From Amblyornis subalaris (Eukaryota; Chordata; Aves; Passeriformes; Ptilonorhynchidae), in the NCBI GenBank assembly GCA_018881555.1, contig JACAXG010000056.1:1561462-1625461 (forward strand): DNA of 64,000 nt. The letters are read 5' to 3'. The notes under the pieces were generated by a model. It worked only from the letters and a program-made list of their open reading frames with translations. It searched no databases and was not told where the DNA came from. Below, piece by piece: positions 38,001 through 50,579 of the stretch; position 1 is the stretch's first letter, and every line of letters begins with the position of its first letter. The position numbers were made by a program, and so were the translations under genes.

Positions 38001-41000
38001 GCAACTTTACTAAACCATACCTGGAGTATGGTTAGAACTGCAGCAATGCCAAAAAAGTCCTCTAAGAGATGCCCTGACTCTTAAAGTAAGCAAGTGGGCA
38101 ACAAAAGTAGTATTTTTTTTTCAAAAAAACCTCTTAAAACAAGTAGACTTCAAGCAAAAGCAAACAGTGGTCTACAATATGACCACGGTATTTTCATACG
38201 TAAAGAACCAATAACGCAGAGTACACCTTAATGATCTTACTATAAACACCANGATATTCATGTTTTAATTTATTGTACATAAGCAAATTTTAAACCAGGT
38301 AATATATAACAGGTAAGGAATCTGCATATATGGAAANACATGACAACCAGGGCCCTAAAAATGTTCACCTTGCTTTGGCTGCTGCTATTACTTCTTCAGA
38401 AGTAGTTCAAGACTGTCCCTAAAATATAAAGACCCTGCAACCTTTTCTTGAATGTTTGAATAGCAGCTCTCCCTATACATGATTAGATTTGAAAACATAA
38501 AAGTCTTTTGCTTGAATAAATAACATCAGAAGTTCAAGACTCCAAGATGAGTATATTTGCAATTATATTACAGTTCAAAAGCAAATAAAAAATTGTTCCC
38601 TGAAAAATCAAGTCTTAAAATAGACCAAAGTACAAGATGTGCTTTTGTTTTATCTGAGTGTTGCATATCTGGACTGAGATTGTTAGCTTCTCTGTGTCAA
38701 GATCTAGATGAAAATTATCTGTATAAAGGGAGTAAAATGTCAAATTCTGAATATCTGACAATTCTACAACAGATGGCCTTAAATATTAGTGATTCAGTTG
38801 TTGCTGGCATTGGGTCAGTTCTTTACTTGTTAATTAAGGACCTTAATTTTGAACTATTATTTTGCTGTAAAATGCCCATCAGGCAAAAAAAAAAAAACCC
38901 TAGAAAATGCATGGCTAAAGATTTTAGAAAGCTTGCTCTCTGTGCAAGAATTTCCATGTTGGCTGATTAATAAAATTCCAGGTTGGGAAAAAATCTCCAC
39001 TCCCAGCTGTTTTAATTAGATCCAGATCTTGCCTTTGGTAAATACTGCCAGTATGCAGGTGCAGAAATGCTCAACCCTACCCATTTCACCTCACGTGAGG
39101 ATGTATTTTATAGTTTAACATGCTCAGATAGCAAATGTTCAGCCTCTTCTTCCAGAGGGCACAGTCTGGGTTTGGAAAGCATGTCACAGGAGGGGTGACA
39201 AGAAGCTGGCGCTTCTGCTCTGCAAAGGAATATCCAGAGTCAGTCCTCCTCCATCACAGACTGGAGCTTGTCAGGAGTTCGCTCTTCATTTTTATCACAA
39301 AGCTGAGTTTGTCCTTCTCCTTCAGACAGGACCTGCCTCTCCCTGTGTCACTGCTGAATCTCCCTATCTCCTCTTCCCTCTTGCAGCTGAAAACAGAACA
39401 TTTCATCTTGTCTAACTTTCAAGTCCACCACAAGTTACCACAAGTTACCCCAAGATGCTCAGGGCAGCTTTAGCACCCAGAGAAATGTCCCTGTCACACT
39501 CTCCCACATCCTGCCTTGGGAATGGTCCCAGCAAGGAGGTGAAGGATTGCCATGCCACCTCTTAAATGGGCTACACACAGATTCTTGCACTGGAATCAAC
39601 TAAAGAAAAGTGAAATGCCTGATAGAGATAAAACTCAGTAGTGCACTTGCTCATTAAGTCCAAGATCATCCTAAATTATATCAGAGTCATCCTATAACTG
39701 AGGAAAACCAAACAGCAAGTAATAGCTACACAACAACGACAACAATCTCTCTCCTTGGTACTTTCTTTCCATTGGCATGTCCTCTGTGTGGAAATACATT
39801 CCCCCAAATCACTGCCTCTAAGCCAGACTGGATTCACATTGGTCACGAGATCCTTGCCAGAGGTTACCACTGGGAGCAATTCCCCAAACAGCTTGAAACT
39901 GAAGCTTGTTCCCTCCTGAAGCATCAGATTGTTATCTGATGCTTTGAAATCTATATGCAAGAACACAGAAGGGTTGGCAATTATACAGTTGGGTATTTAT
40001 AAACTCTAAAAATATTACCATATGTTAGAAAGCAAAAACGATATACCACTAAATAAACTTTCACTTTCCATTAGATGCACATTCCCTGAGAAAAATACAA
40101 TTAGGCAGTAATCAACTTTGACAATATATATTTAAATGTAAGATAAAATTACTTTTTTTNATAGAAAGAAATTAAATTTTACACAAGTATGATATTTTCA
40201 AGTATTTTTATGCAATGACAGATTTAACAGTAGCGAGAAGATGCATCTGAAGGAAATGGAAATATTAAGTTTAGAAATCTAACTTTTATAATTTCTTTAC
40301 AACTACCCAAACACTGCTCTGAAATACTGTGGAGCATTGCTTTGCTTTTAAATATTAGAGATATCTTTGACTTCTGTATAAGGCAAACAGCAACTTCAGA
40401 CCTTTAAACTAAGCCTTGACAAGTATTTCACTTCATTAATAAGTTACACTTATAAAAATGTTTTATTTAAACTACCAGTAAGTACAACAATCAACTTTTT
40501 AGAATGTGCCCTTTTGAATTAATCCTTCTTGACACATTTCATTTTTTTTTCTATCCATGTAGAAGCAGTTATCTAAAGTTTAACATAAGCTATCGATGCA
40601 GTTCTGGAAGTTACATTGGTCAGACTTGACAATGGATAAAATTGCTGTTTCTTTGCTTTTTGTTTGACATTAGATGGCCATTTCTAACGGGCTCTGCTTG
40701 CTCCAGGGGTCACAGCTGGAGAANTGCATGGCACAAACACAGCAGGTTTAGAAAGCAGCAAAGCATCTGCCACTGTTCCCAAACTGAGCCACTTGACCCA
40801 TTCTAGTTGTTAATTCTCTGTTGCTTATTAAAAGTATCAAATCTGACGATACTGAAATCAACAACAGAAAACTGAGAATCATTAAAACATCCTATAAACC
40901 TGAGAACAAATGGCTGCCTATGGATCCAGTGANCAATTTTTGATTGCAGGGGGTGGCATACTTTTCACTGCATATCCCAAGGACTGAAAGAACAATGCCA

Positions 41001-41606
41001 TAAATTAATAACAGTGAGTCTATAAAGGTTGAATTGATACTGACATCTTGGATATTATTACTGTAAATGACAGATTAATGGACAAAGCACAAGATCCCAA
41101 AAGTCGCCCTAGATATTTAATTACTAGGAAGTAACCAATAATCATATTAATTAGCACAGTTAAAAATCCCATTGAGCAGTAAATGATTTCAAAGGAAATT
41201 TTGGCTATAACAATGACAAGTTAAGTAATAACTTAGGCCGATGCCAGCACAGAATAAATGATTTAATGATCCCCATAGAAAGTTTTATTTTACTGAGATC
41301 AATATCTGACCCCTATTATACACTAAAAGCCATGCCTAAAACCAATTATAAGAACTATTGTTGGTACTCTCAATTACAAAGAAATTTCCTTCTCAATTGT
41401 CATTCCATCAAAATTAAATACATAGTATGGAACTAAAGGCATATTTTTGGCATCTCAAGAGCAATAGCAACTATTGATATTTAAACATTTTATTAAAAAA
41501 ATAACTGCAATTCTTTGGTACTAAACTTCCTGGATTATGAAAAAATCAAAGCATTTCACACCAGTATGTATTTCTAAATAAAACATATTGCTATCATCTC
41601 TAAGTG
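35033..41606. other. probable intron, no gene recognised
   Basis: A plus-strand frame at 38557-38970 (137 codons) and a GC-rich minus-strand open segment at 37020-37083 with an acceptor and donor gtgagt were examined. Neither has enough support. The rest is AT-rich. Confidence 0.6.
39428..39450. repeat. 10-bp tandem repeat, about 2.3 copies
   Basis: CCACAAGTTA occurs twice in succession and is followed by a degenerate CCCCAAG. Confidence 0.7.
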
Positions 41607-41886
41607 AATCACAGAATGGTTTGGGTTGGAAAGGACTTTAAAGTTCATCTCATTCCAACCCCCTGCCATGGGCAGGGACCTTCCACTAGACCAGGTCACT
41701 CAAAGCCCTGTCCACCCTGGCCTTGAACACTCCCAGGGATGGGGCAGCCACAGCTTCTCCGGGCAACCTGGTCCAGTGCCTCACCCCCCTCACAGTAAAG
41801 AACTTCTTCCTAATATCTAACCTAAATTTCCCCTCTTTCAGTTTGAACCCACTAGTCCTTGTCCTATCGCTACAGCTCCTGATCAA
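41607..41886 (-). repeat. CR1 retroposon, 3' part
   Basis: Starts at its 3' side with AATCACAGAATGGTTTGGGT and continues through CCAACCCCCTGCCATGGGCA, CTTCCACTAGACCAGG, GCCTTGAACACTCCCAGGGA, CTTCTCCGGGCAACCTGGTC, AGAACTTCTTCCTAATATCT and CCTTGTCCTATCGCTACA. The similarity is high, so this is a fairly young copy. It faces the 42.1 kb copy head to head. Confidence 0.95.
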
Positions 41887-42104
41887 TGAACATCAATAGC
41901 AAGACTGCTTTAACACTGCACATGAAGACTAAAAATAATGTTATGAACTTCAGATTTTACATTATTAAAGGTGTACTTTTAAAACTTAATCCCTTTCAAA
42001 CTTGACTTTCATCAAATGTTACAAATATTCCATGCAAAATAAAGGGGTTTGTGATNAAGTGAACTTTTCTAAGTTAAAGGTTATATAGTTTCCTTAATGA
42101 AACA

Positions 42105-42312
42105 AAGGAAAAATCTCTTCACTGAAAGGGTAGTCAGGCATTGGAAAAGGCTGCCCAGGGAAGTGATGGAATCACCATCCCTGGAAGTGTTCAAAAGGCA
42201 CATGGATGTGGCACTGGGGGACATGGTTTAGTGGATAACATAGCTCTGCTGGGTTAATGGTTAGGCTCGATGATCTTAGGGGTCTTTTCCAACTTTCATG
42301 ATTCTATGATTT
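42105..42312 (+). repeat. CR1 retroposon, different subfamily
   Basis: Reads GGAAAAATCTCTTCACTGAA, CAGGCATTGGAAAAGGCTGC, CATCCCTGGAAGTGTTCAAA, GGCACTGGGGGACATGGTTT, GGTTAGGCTCGATGATCTTA and ends TCATGATTCTATGATT. The 'GGCACATGGATGTGGCACT' block and the ending mark a CR1 subfamily distinct from the 41.6 kb and 45.0 kb copies. Confidence 0.93.
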
Positions 42313-45001
42313 TTAGAAGTAACACCCTTTATATATACAAAATCTATATATCCTCTATAAATCCTATTCGGCAATAAAACATTTGTATTCCAATTNTGCA
42401 CACTGTCTTTGCTCAGATCACATCCTTCTTGTGAATGATACCAGGCAGCAATAAGGATAAATTGTCACATATCAATCAAACATCATGTAAAAAGGCAGTT
42501 AAACTGACAAAATATGACCTGAATGACGGAGTACTCAATTAAAATTCAAGAAGTAATGGAGATAAGATTCTTGACTAACTTGACTTACCTTATTTTTAGT
42601 ATGATCTAAAAGCATGCTGAAGGTATTTATTACTGCTCAGTNGTTANTGTGTTAGTCTAAAATANTCTAGTTTTATATGTATTTTATNTGTGTGTGTGCA
42701 TAAAGAGTTTAAATCTTCAAATATCTTCATTAAAAATTTCCTACTTTTAAAAAACTTACTATTTAAACCCAGAGNGATTCTAATTGTGATGTTAGACCAG
42801 TTGATTCATATGTTCAAACATATTTGTGTTTCTAGAGTTATACCTGCTACTCACAAGAGATACGACAGAAAAAAAAGTATCTAAAAACAAAAGCAAAGAA
42901 CAAAATACCTGCTTTTCATGTCCATATTCAATCTGTATTACTTACAGTATTGTTTTCCTTCAGTAAGCAATTCCCTTAAAAACTTTATTTTTCAACCAAG
43001 TTTGTTGTCAGGAACAGAAATACAGNTTCCAGAAATTATTTGAGGAACAACTATTAAACTCTTTAGTATTAGAAAGCATAGTTATAAACTAGAAATTAAC
43101 CTGCAAATACATTGGACAAACACTATGGAAATAAGTGAACATTTAAGGTAGCATATCCCTTAATAGAGAGACTTAAATAATGAGTACAGAATTAATGGGA
43201 AAGTTCTCCAGTTCCATTGCAAAATTGAAATTTAAACCAATGGCAAACTTATAATGAATTTTGGAAAAAGACTTTCCTACAGCAAGGTCATTAATTGCTT
43301 TCAAGTTTTTTAAATGGACAAAAGAATAAAGCATAACTGTAACTGTAAAAATCCTGTGTTATCAAAAGAAATGTGCAGCAATTCATCTAGACAGTTCTCA
43401 CTCTAATGCCACTTTATTATTATCGAGGTTAAAAAATGGGATCATGAAATAAAAAAGATTAATTTCTCAGAAGTTTTTACAGCTGAAAGTGGACGACTAT
43501 AGATTAACTACAAAGACAAGAAATCTAGACCCTACAAGGATGAGAAATTTAGACCATCTGTATTACATCAAGTATTACTTTGTGCATTATTCTTGGCTTT
43601 TCATCAAACTCTGACCCTTAAAAAAAACCTTTTTGTTTAAAGCTTTAAAGACTACAGCTGTTCTTATTAGTGGTTCTGGAAATCACTACTCAAAACCTTT
43701 AAAATAGAGCGTATCTGAAAAGACTCAGCAAAAATGATATTTAAAAAAAAGAAGCTTATAACTAAAGTAAACTTTCAACATTCTGAAGATGAAAATAGCA
43801 AGAACAAATAATCAGCATAAACACAACTGGCTTAAGAACCTTCAGGAAGAAACTATTAAAAATGGAAAAATTATTTCAAGATTATATACTGGTTATTAGT
43901 GAATATTGAAATATAAGGCACAGAAGGCTTTCCTCCCCTGAAAATAAAAAGAAGGATCTGTATACTGGATTTGAATTTATCTTACCTGCTGCTTACTCTG
44001 AAAGTTAAATTAGAATGAACCATTCACAATTCCAAAATAACTTGGAATAACCAGTTATTAAATTGCTGTAAGAAAATGTTGGCATTCATTTAATTCATCT
44101 GTTCCAACCCTTTTACTAAAGTAGTAGAACAAAGTTTATACAAAGGTCTATGTTCTAAAAACAGCAATAAAGAAAACGACCTGTATAGATTCTAAATAAG
44201 TACATGTATCAGAAAATAGAAAGGATTTTCTGTAGCTACAAACCAGCAGCCTCCCCTCCTCCACATATTTTATGTTTTAATTCTGCAACATATAATGACA
44301 AATGTACGGGAGAGCATCTCTCATGGTTTTAAGACCTAAAATAAGCTTGACAATCAATGTATCTGGTGCAGTCTTATTACAGTCCTTACAATAAAAATTA
44401 CAGCAAACGGAACCCAAAGCAGAGCAGCTTTATTGCTCTGAGGCTGCCCCTGAGATAACCAGGGAGGAGCTGTACAAATTAATCAGATAAGGCAAAATGG
44501 CTCAAACCCTTGCTCTGTGACACACTGGGTTCTGTCCCACTAAACAGAACCGAGTTTTTAGCTATTAAACAATTCTCCACTTATTGCTACAGGTAAGCCC
44601 AAAGGTGTGCTGGCTGACCAGAGGCTGCAGGACCCCACTGCCCAGCCCAGATTAATGTAACTTCACACAACCCACAGCTGGCTTGGGCAACGTCTAGAAA
44701 TACANCCTCAGCATTCTGGCAAACACAGGGAAAACTCAGGAAGGCCATCCAAGCAATTTGCTTTTATTTCACACAATAACCTATGGAGTTTTGTATACCC
44801 AAAGTGAACTATTACTTCAGGTCAAATCTGTCTTCCCAAGAGGCACGGACCATTTCCTGGAATTCTTCATTTTTGACATTATGACAACATTTATTTGATC
44901 TTCAAATTTCAAGTACACTTGTACAGGTCCAAACACAATCTAACTGAAGTTCTTTAGGCTAATCCTCTGGGAACGTCCCAAGGAAATTCAGAAGTCTACT
45001 G
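42313..45001. other. probable intron with clustered N calls and a possible microexon
   Basis: Five N calls fall within 42642-42775. A 28-nt minus-strand segment at 42589-42616 (acceptor AATACCTTCAG, perfect donor gtaagt, reading MLLDHTKNK after 1 nt) and the 12-nt segment at 43986-43997 are the only exon-like items. Confidence 0.5.
43986..43997 (-). CDS. possible 12-nt microexon
   Basis: Read on the minus strand, a very strong acceptor (CATTCTAATTTAACTTTCAG) and a strong donor (gtaaga) enclose only 12 nt, AGTAAGCAGCAG. In frame 1 this reads Ser-Lys-Gln-Gln. A 12-nt, frame-preserving exon fits the neural microexon class known in vertebrates. Support is from splice sites only; twelve bases carry no coding signal and the pairing could be accidental. 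Confidence 0.18.
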
Positions 45002-45206
45002 TCATAGAATCAGGGAGGGTTTGGATTTAAAAATCATCTCGTTCCAACCCTCCTGCNGTGGGCAGGGACACCTTCCACTAGACCAGATTGTTCGGAGCTC
45101 TATCCAACCTGACCTTGAGCACTTCCAGGGATGGAGCAGCCACAGCTTCTCTGGGCAACCTGTTCCAGTGCCCAAACACCCTCTAGGGGAAGAACCTAAC
45201 ATCTAA
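45002..45206 (-). repeat. CR1 retroposon, 3' part
   Basis: Starts with TCATAGAATCAGGGAGGGTT, then CTCGTTCCAACCCTCCTGC, GGCAGGGACACCTTCCACTA, TTCCAGGGATGGAGCAGCCA, CTTCTCTGGGCAACCTGTTC, and ends CTAACATCTAACC. This is the reverse complement of a CR1 3' end. A short deletion is evident where CCTAATATCTAACC is expected (AAGAACCTAACATC). A 14-base A-run (45268-45281) follows outside it. Confidence 0.93.
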
Positions 45207-48200
45207 CCAATTTTGGAGTCCAAAATTCTAACTCAAAAGATCAGGTATTCCCCACCTTTGTTGGGGGAAAAAAAAAAAAAAGAAAGAAAAAACTCTGTAA
45301 AATACACAAAACTCAAATTACTTGCACTACTTCTAGTTTTCAGGACTAAAAGCTACATAAAACCTCACAAAGTTAAATCTCAGAGGAAAACCAACTTTAC
45401 TCATTTATGAAAAATCACGATTCAGAGCACCTCCCCTCCTTTTCCTACCAGCAGTGCGGCAGAACTTGCACTGCAGAAATGTTCAGCAGAGCGGATTTTC
45501 AGGTGATCTCACATTTATTACACAAGCTTAAAGTGGAGCACCATACCTAACAAAATGAGATTCAAGTGATTCTGCCTGTATGCTTCTGATTCAGAATAAT
45601 TTACAGTCAATTTACTATCCAACTGTTTCAAAGTTTTTAGTCTGAAGAGGAAATCAGAGGGGAAAAAGGACTCAAAAAAGGCATGAGTACAGGCACCACA
45701 GGACTCCCCAGTTTCACATCATCCAGCAAAAAGAGCTCTGAAGAATGTGACAGCCAGTTCTCCTCTGATCTGTGATTCCTTGATGTCTCCTCCCAAAGCA
45801 CTTATTTCAGTTTCAAGTAANAAGCTGAAGGTATCTTTTTCCCAGTCGTTGAGTTGAACGCTAAAGTCCTTAAATAGACTAATACAAATGAAAATAAAAT
45901 TAGTCCCTTTATAAAGGCCTAAGACCTCAAATACATAATAAAAAAAACCCCATTGTACCAGTATCTGCTAGGATTGATTTAAGCTTATTTGAGCAGAGCA
46001 AAGTCAAACATCAAGTTTTTACTTCTTCCTTTAAATGCATCAACATAAGAGCAAAGACAGTTTATTTATATAGTTATCCCTGGAGAGAGAGTTCAAATTA
46101 TTTTTTTAGAGATGAAGAAACTTTGAACTTCAGATGCCCATATGAGATGCATTAAAAACCCTTAAAGAAGCATTTATGTTCAAATATTAGTGTGATAATA
46201 GTCACACTGTCAACAAGGGAAACTGAATCTGGAAGGCATGAAAAAATTTGGAGGTCATCAGTTTAAAATCTCAGTTTGATTATTCTACAATGATCAGAAC
46301 TTTGCTCCCTCACAGCATAAATTCTCTCAGTGTGCAAAAATAAAGCGAGTAAAGCAGTAAAAAAAGGCCCTTATAGTTTGATATTGATTCTCTTAGAGTT
46401 GTTCCAAAGGACAGTGTTTCTTCTTGAAGACAAAATACAGACTGTCTTCTCTTCTAGTGACAACCATACTAACTCAGCTGTCTTCTATTGANAAACATGT
46501 CACACTTGTGCCTGCTAGAACAGGGCTTTTTCCCCCCAGAAAAGACCTCAGAAGTGTATTTGTAATATTTTCAGTGATTTTTTTCCCTCCCTTTCAGAAG
46601 AAAAGTTAACCGCATTTCATTTTTACCTTTTTTTATATCTTCCTTGCCCTCGGTCCCATTCGCAGCTACAAACAATTGAAAGCATCAGTTGTAACTGTGA
46701 AACACTAAAATGGCATTTTCTTCATTACTTCCCATTATAAACTACAGTGTAATAACACTGAATATTGCTCACAACTGCACTGCACTCCAAACATGCCTGT
46801 AGAACTTCCTTTTTGGCAAAGTAAACTGCACCTCTACATTAACAGATGTGTTTTCCTTAATAAAAAACCCCCAGCTATAACAGTTACTGATTCAAGTATT
46901 TCTAGCACATTTATTGTGTCCTCCTTGTCCAAATATAATTTATATTTGGTGTGTGCTGCAAGAAAACAAGACATTGCAAGGTTATTCTCAAACTAGCAAA
47001 GGCCTTTAAGAGCAACGTTTAACTTCTGTGACTTGTTCAATCAACTCCAATTAAATCACTTCATAAGAATGGATTACTCCCATGAGGAAACACTGCAGAT
47101 ATTAAGTCATACACTTTTCAGGGAAAGTGAGATATTCATGTATTTAGAAAATTTATAGAACAGTGCAGTTAGTAAAAACTGATTATAACTACATCATTGA
47201 TAAAAACCTTAATGGATTAATAGCATCCATTTCAGATAAACACAATTTTTGATGGATCAGCACAAAAAATTCAATTGTGGAGACANGTAGTTGTGTATAC
47301 GTACCTAATAAGCCACTACCAATTTGAAGTAAAAAGTAATTTAATCCACATATTTCTGTTNTAGGCATCAATTCTTTAAGTGTTTATTAGAATCATTCCA
47401 CGTATTTTTGTCCCTCCTAGTTAAGAGCACACTAAATCGTTAAATTCAGAAGAAAAAATATCACCAAAGATGTTTCAGACACCCTTTGCATCCAGAAATT
47501 CCATCCAAGATGACTTTAGACTTGTTCTTATTGTACCACCCGGAGACATGAAAGACCTGTTAAGTCATCTTAATAGAGAACTTGTCCCTGGGGTGTCTTG
47601 TGCAAGTGATACATTTCATTGACTCTGATAGTAAAAGGGTCATAAGCAGAAGCAACAAATATGCAATGTAGCACCGAATGTACATTCTGGATTTATTAGA
47701 GAAAATTGAAAGCATTGCAGCACCAAAACCTAATACACCATTAAATACAGCATAAAACACAATAAATACCTCTATACCTTNCTTTTATTATATATTTTAC
47801 GAATATTTTAAGGCACGGTACATTAAGCTATTTTACTCCCAGCATGGGGCTCTGGAGGTGATACATGAGAGCTCCATCTTATTTCTCCTCTTCAGAATGT
47901 TCTTATTTATATTTCATATGCAGTCTGTCACAACTTAATTTAAATAGCTGTTAAATAACTGTTAATCTGGTCCTAAACCCTTTATACGCTTTTACATCTC
48001 CTTCAAGAAATATGGTACTTAGAACATCTAAGTTGTTTTTCTGTCTACATACCTAAAAATATACAGACTTTAAGACAGCAGTCAGNACACACGACTGGAA
48101 CATGTAATAGCAAAGTGTAGTAACATTTGTAGAAAGCATGAAATCCAGTGTTCAGTATGAAGAGCAAAGATTGATGTTGAGAAATGTTTCTTTTTTGTAA

Positions 48201-50579
48201 GTTGATAGGATAAACACACCCCTGGAACATTCCGTCCATGGCAGGAGACTCAAAAAAAAAAAAAAGGCAAATTAGTTGTTCAATGCTGACAGAGTGAATG
48301 GGACTTTGCCCAAAAAAACCTCACATGCATTAGAAAAATTCTGTCAGAAAACAAACTTAGCACTACATCATCTTTGTGAAGAATGCACCTCAATCTTCTA
48401 AATAGACATAAACTCTATTTGTCCAGTAAAAGGGGTTAGGCACTCTCATACACACTGATGGACAAATGAAGCCACCTTTAAAAGCAGCTCTGGAAACACA
48501 GTATGAAAGGTTACCAAGAAGTGNAAGTGCAAATCCTCCTAATACGTTAGTCTGAAACCTCTTCAAAGTAAATGAAGTAAAAAAAGTAAACGAGTAAAAT
48601 GAACAACAAATTTTAATGGATATTCAAACTCTTGACTTTTCCTCTATTTGACAGCTGGCAAAAGGCTCAGGATTCACAAATTTCATCTCTAACACCAAAG
48701 ACACAAAACAAATACAAACAAAATTTTATCATGCTGCATCATGACAAGTTNAGATCATCCAAACTGAAAAAAAGAAAAAAACATCCAAGACTTAAGTGCT
48801 ACTGGGCTGTTGTATCTTTGGGAGCTTTTTTTACTTGTCTTCTCAGAGATATTAGATTGTGACATGACCAAGTAGTGCAGCTTTATTGAGTTTAAAATAG
48901 CAGACAAAGATTAATGCAATACAACAGCCTTTATGAACTTACCAGCAGTGTAGAGAGCTGGAACTGGAAATGCAAGAGACAAACATAACCACAGGGATGC
49001 CCAAGCATCAACTACTGTATCCAGGAGGTCTTCACATGTACATTTTTTGTTTNGTTTTGGGTTTTTTTATACTACCTATGTTTTTAGCTAAACTTCAGCA
49101 TTTTGTATAGTTCAAACAACTGGACTTACTCAAGTCAGTTAATTTTTTTTTCTCTGCTCATTCTGAAGCACAGTACTAACCATTTCTAGATGCATGACTT
49201 CTAAAAAACTTTAGATCTTTGCCTGTGATTAAGCTTTTTGCTGATGGCACTCATACAAGACAGGTACAACAGCCAAATCATGCAGCAAAAATAAAAGCAG
49301 AGGCTTTAAAAAAATTATAAAAATCAAAATCAGTAAACTTTAATATACTTTGAATCAGTGACACCTCACCTTCTGCTCTGTAAGACAGAAAAAAAGTCAC
49401 CAAAATAAGACAGATCATGCAAATGCCCCCAAAAGTAAGTGCCTGCCTATGATGCATCAAAATAAATCTTCTTCTCCATAACTATGTGGAAAATACCATC
49501 CTGATTACTTCTGTTAGCTATGGCTACATTTTATTCTTCAAAAGTGTTCCTAAACTTTTCAAAAAACCCTCATGTGGGAAAATGTAGCTGTTTTCCAAAA
49601 CATTAATACTGGGTTCCTATATATCCAAGTCAATTGATTTGATTCTTTACCAGCTATATAGATAAACACAAAAATAAACTATTTTGTGAACATTCTGCAG
49701 TTCCTCTGAGAGCAGCTGTTACTGTAAACATGTTTCGCTAGAGGCAAATTCTGTTCTTTCTCTTTTCATATAATTCCTGCTTTCCTCTAATTTTCAAGGT
49801 TGCTTAAATAGGAATAAAACAATAGGCAGCCAAGTCAGATAGCACTGTAGTTTAAGTTTTACAAAAATGTTTCCCCACACAGTAATACATACATATTTTA
49901 TACATACAAATCTTCTTCCAGCTCCTGAAAATGCAAAGTTTGAGTCNGTTCTTGGATTTGTTGTGTTTTGGTTGTGTTTTTTTTCAGGGAAAGCTATTAC
50001 AAACCATCAAACTGCATCACTACAGTACTGAAGCTGTTTAGTACTAATATGCAGTTTTCTGCATGAGATTTTCAACTACTATATGAATTCTGCTTATTTC
50101 AGTCACAGTTCAGTTTGTATAAACATTTTATTATCCAAACAAAGAAGATACATTCTAGTTGATTTTTCTAAATTCCCTTACACAATCAAGCAGAACCCAA
50201 TTTCTTAATATTGAAGGGGCAACTGGTGCAAGAAGAATTTAATATGGCAGAGATACTACACATGCACGCTGATTATTTTAGCATTTGCTAATAAGACAAT
50301 CACCTCACACATAGGCACAAAAACACATGAAGGAGAAGGTATTTATGCACCATGTACACGAATTCACCACGGACAAACCACGCTCGACCAACCCAAACGN
50401 AAAAGGCCACGGGCAGGACAAAGCCCCACATCTTGCAGCAGTCTCAGTTGGAAGGGGAGGAAGCAGGAGCTGCACCAAGGGGTTACACGGGTTGTAAACT
50501 GGCTGCACCACTCAGCACAAAGAGATCAAATCAGTGGTTTGGCTGGTGGCACATAATAAGCCAAGCAGTTATTAATGTT
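45207..50579. other. probable intron, no gene recognised
   Basis: AT-rich unique sequence with A-runs at 45268-45281 and 48252-48265. The only exon-like item is the 21-nt segment at 48943-48963. Confidence 0.55.
48943..48963 (-). CDS. possible 21-nt microexon or end of a longer exon
   Basis: On the minus strand the tract TGTTTGTCTCTTGCATTTCCAG is followed by 21 nt and a full-consensus donor gtaagt after CTGCTG. All three frames are open over the 21 nt. One frame stays open for more than 20 codons upstream through the acceptor, including a hydrophobic stretch, so a longer exon with another start is an alternative. Splice strength is good on both sides; coding content cannot be judged from so short a segment. 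Confidence 0.2.

Noticed and set aside
41626..41886. Open frames on both strands
   Set aside because: They are contained in the 41.6 kb CR1 element.
44545..44589. Plus-strand 45-nt open segment before donor gtaagc
   Set aside because: Opposite strand to the consistent set and no further support. Kept as a control showing that such pairs arise by chance.
45002..45206. Open frames on both strands
   Set aside because: They are contained in the 45.0 kb CR1 element.
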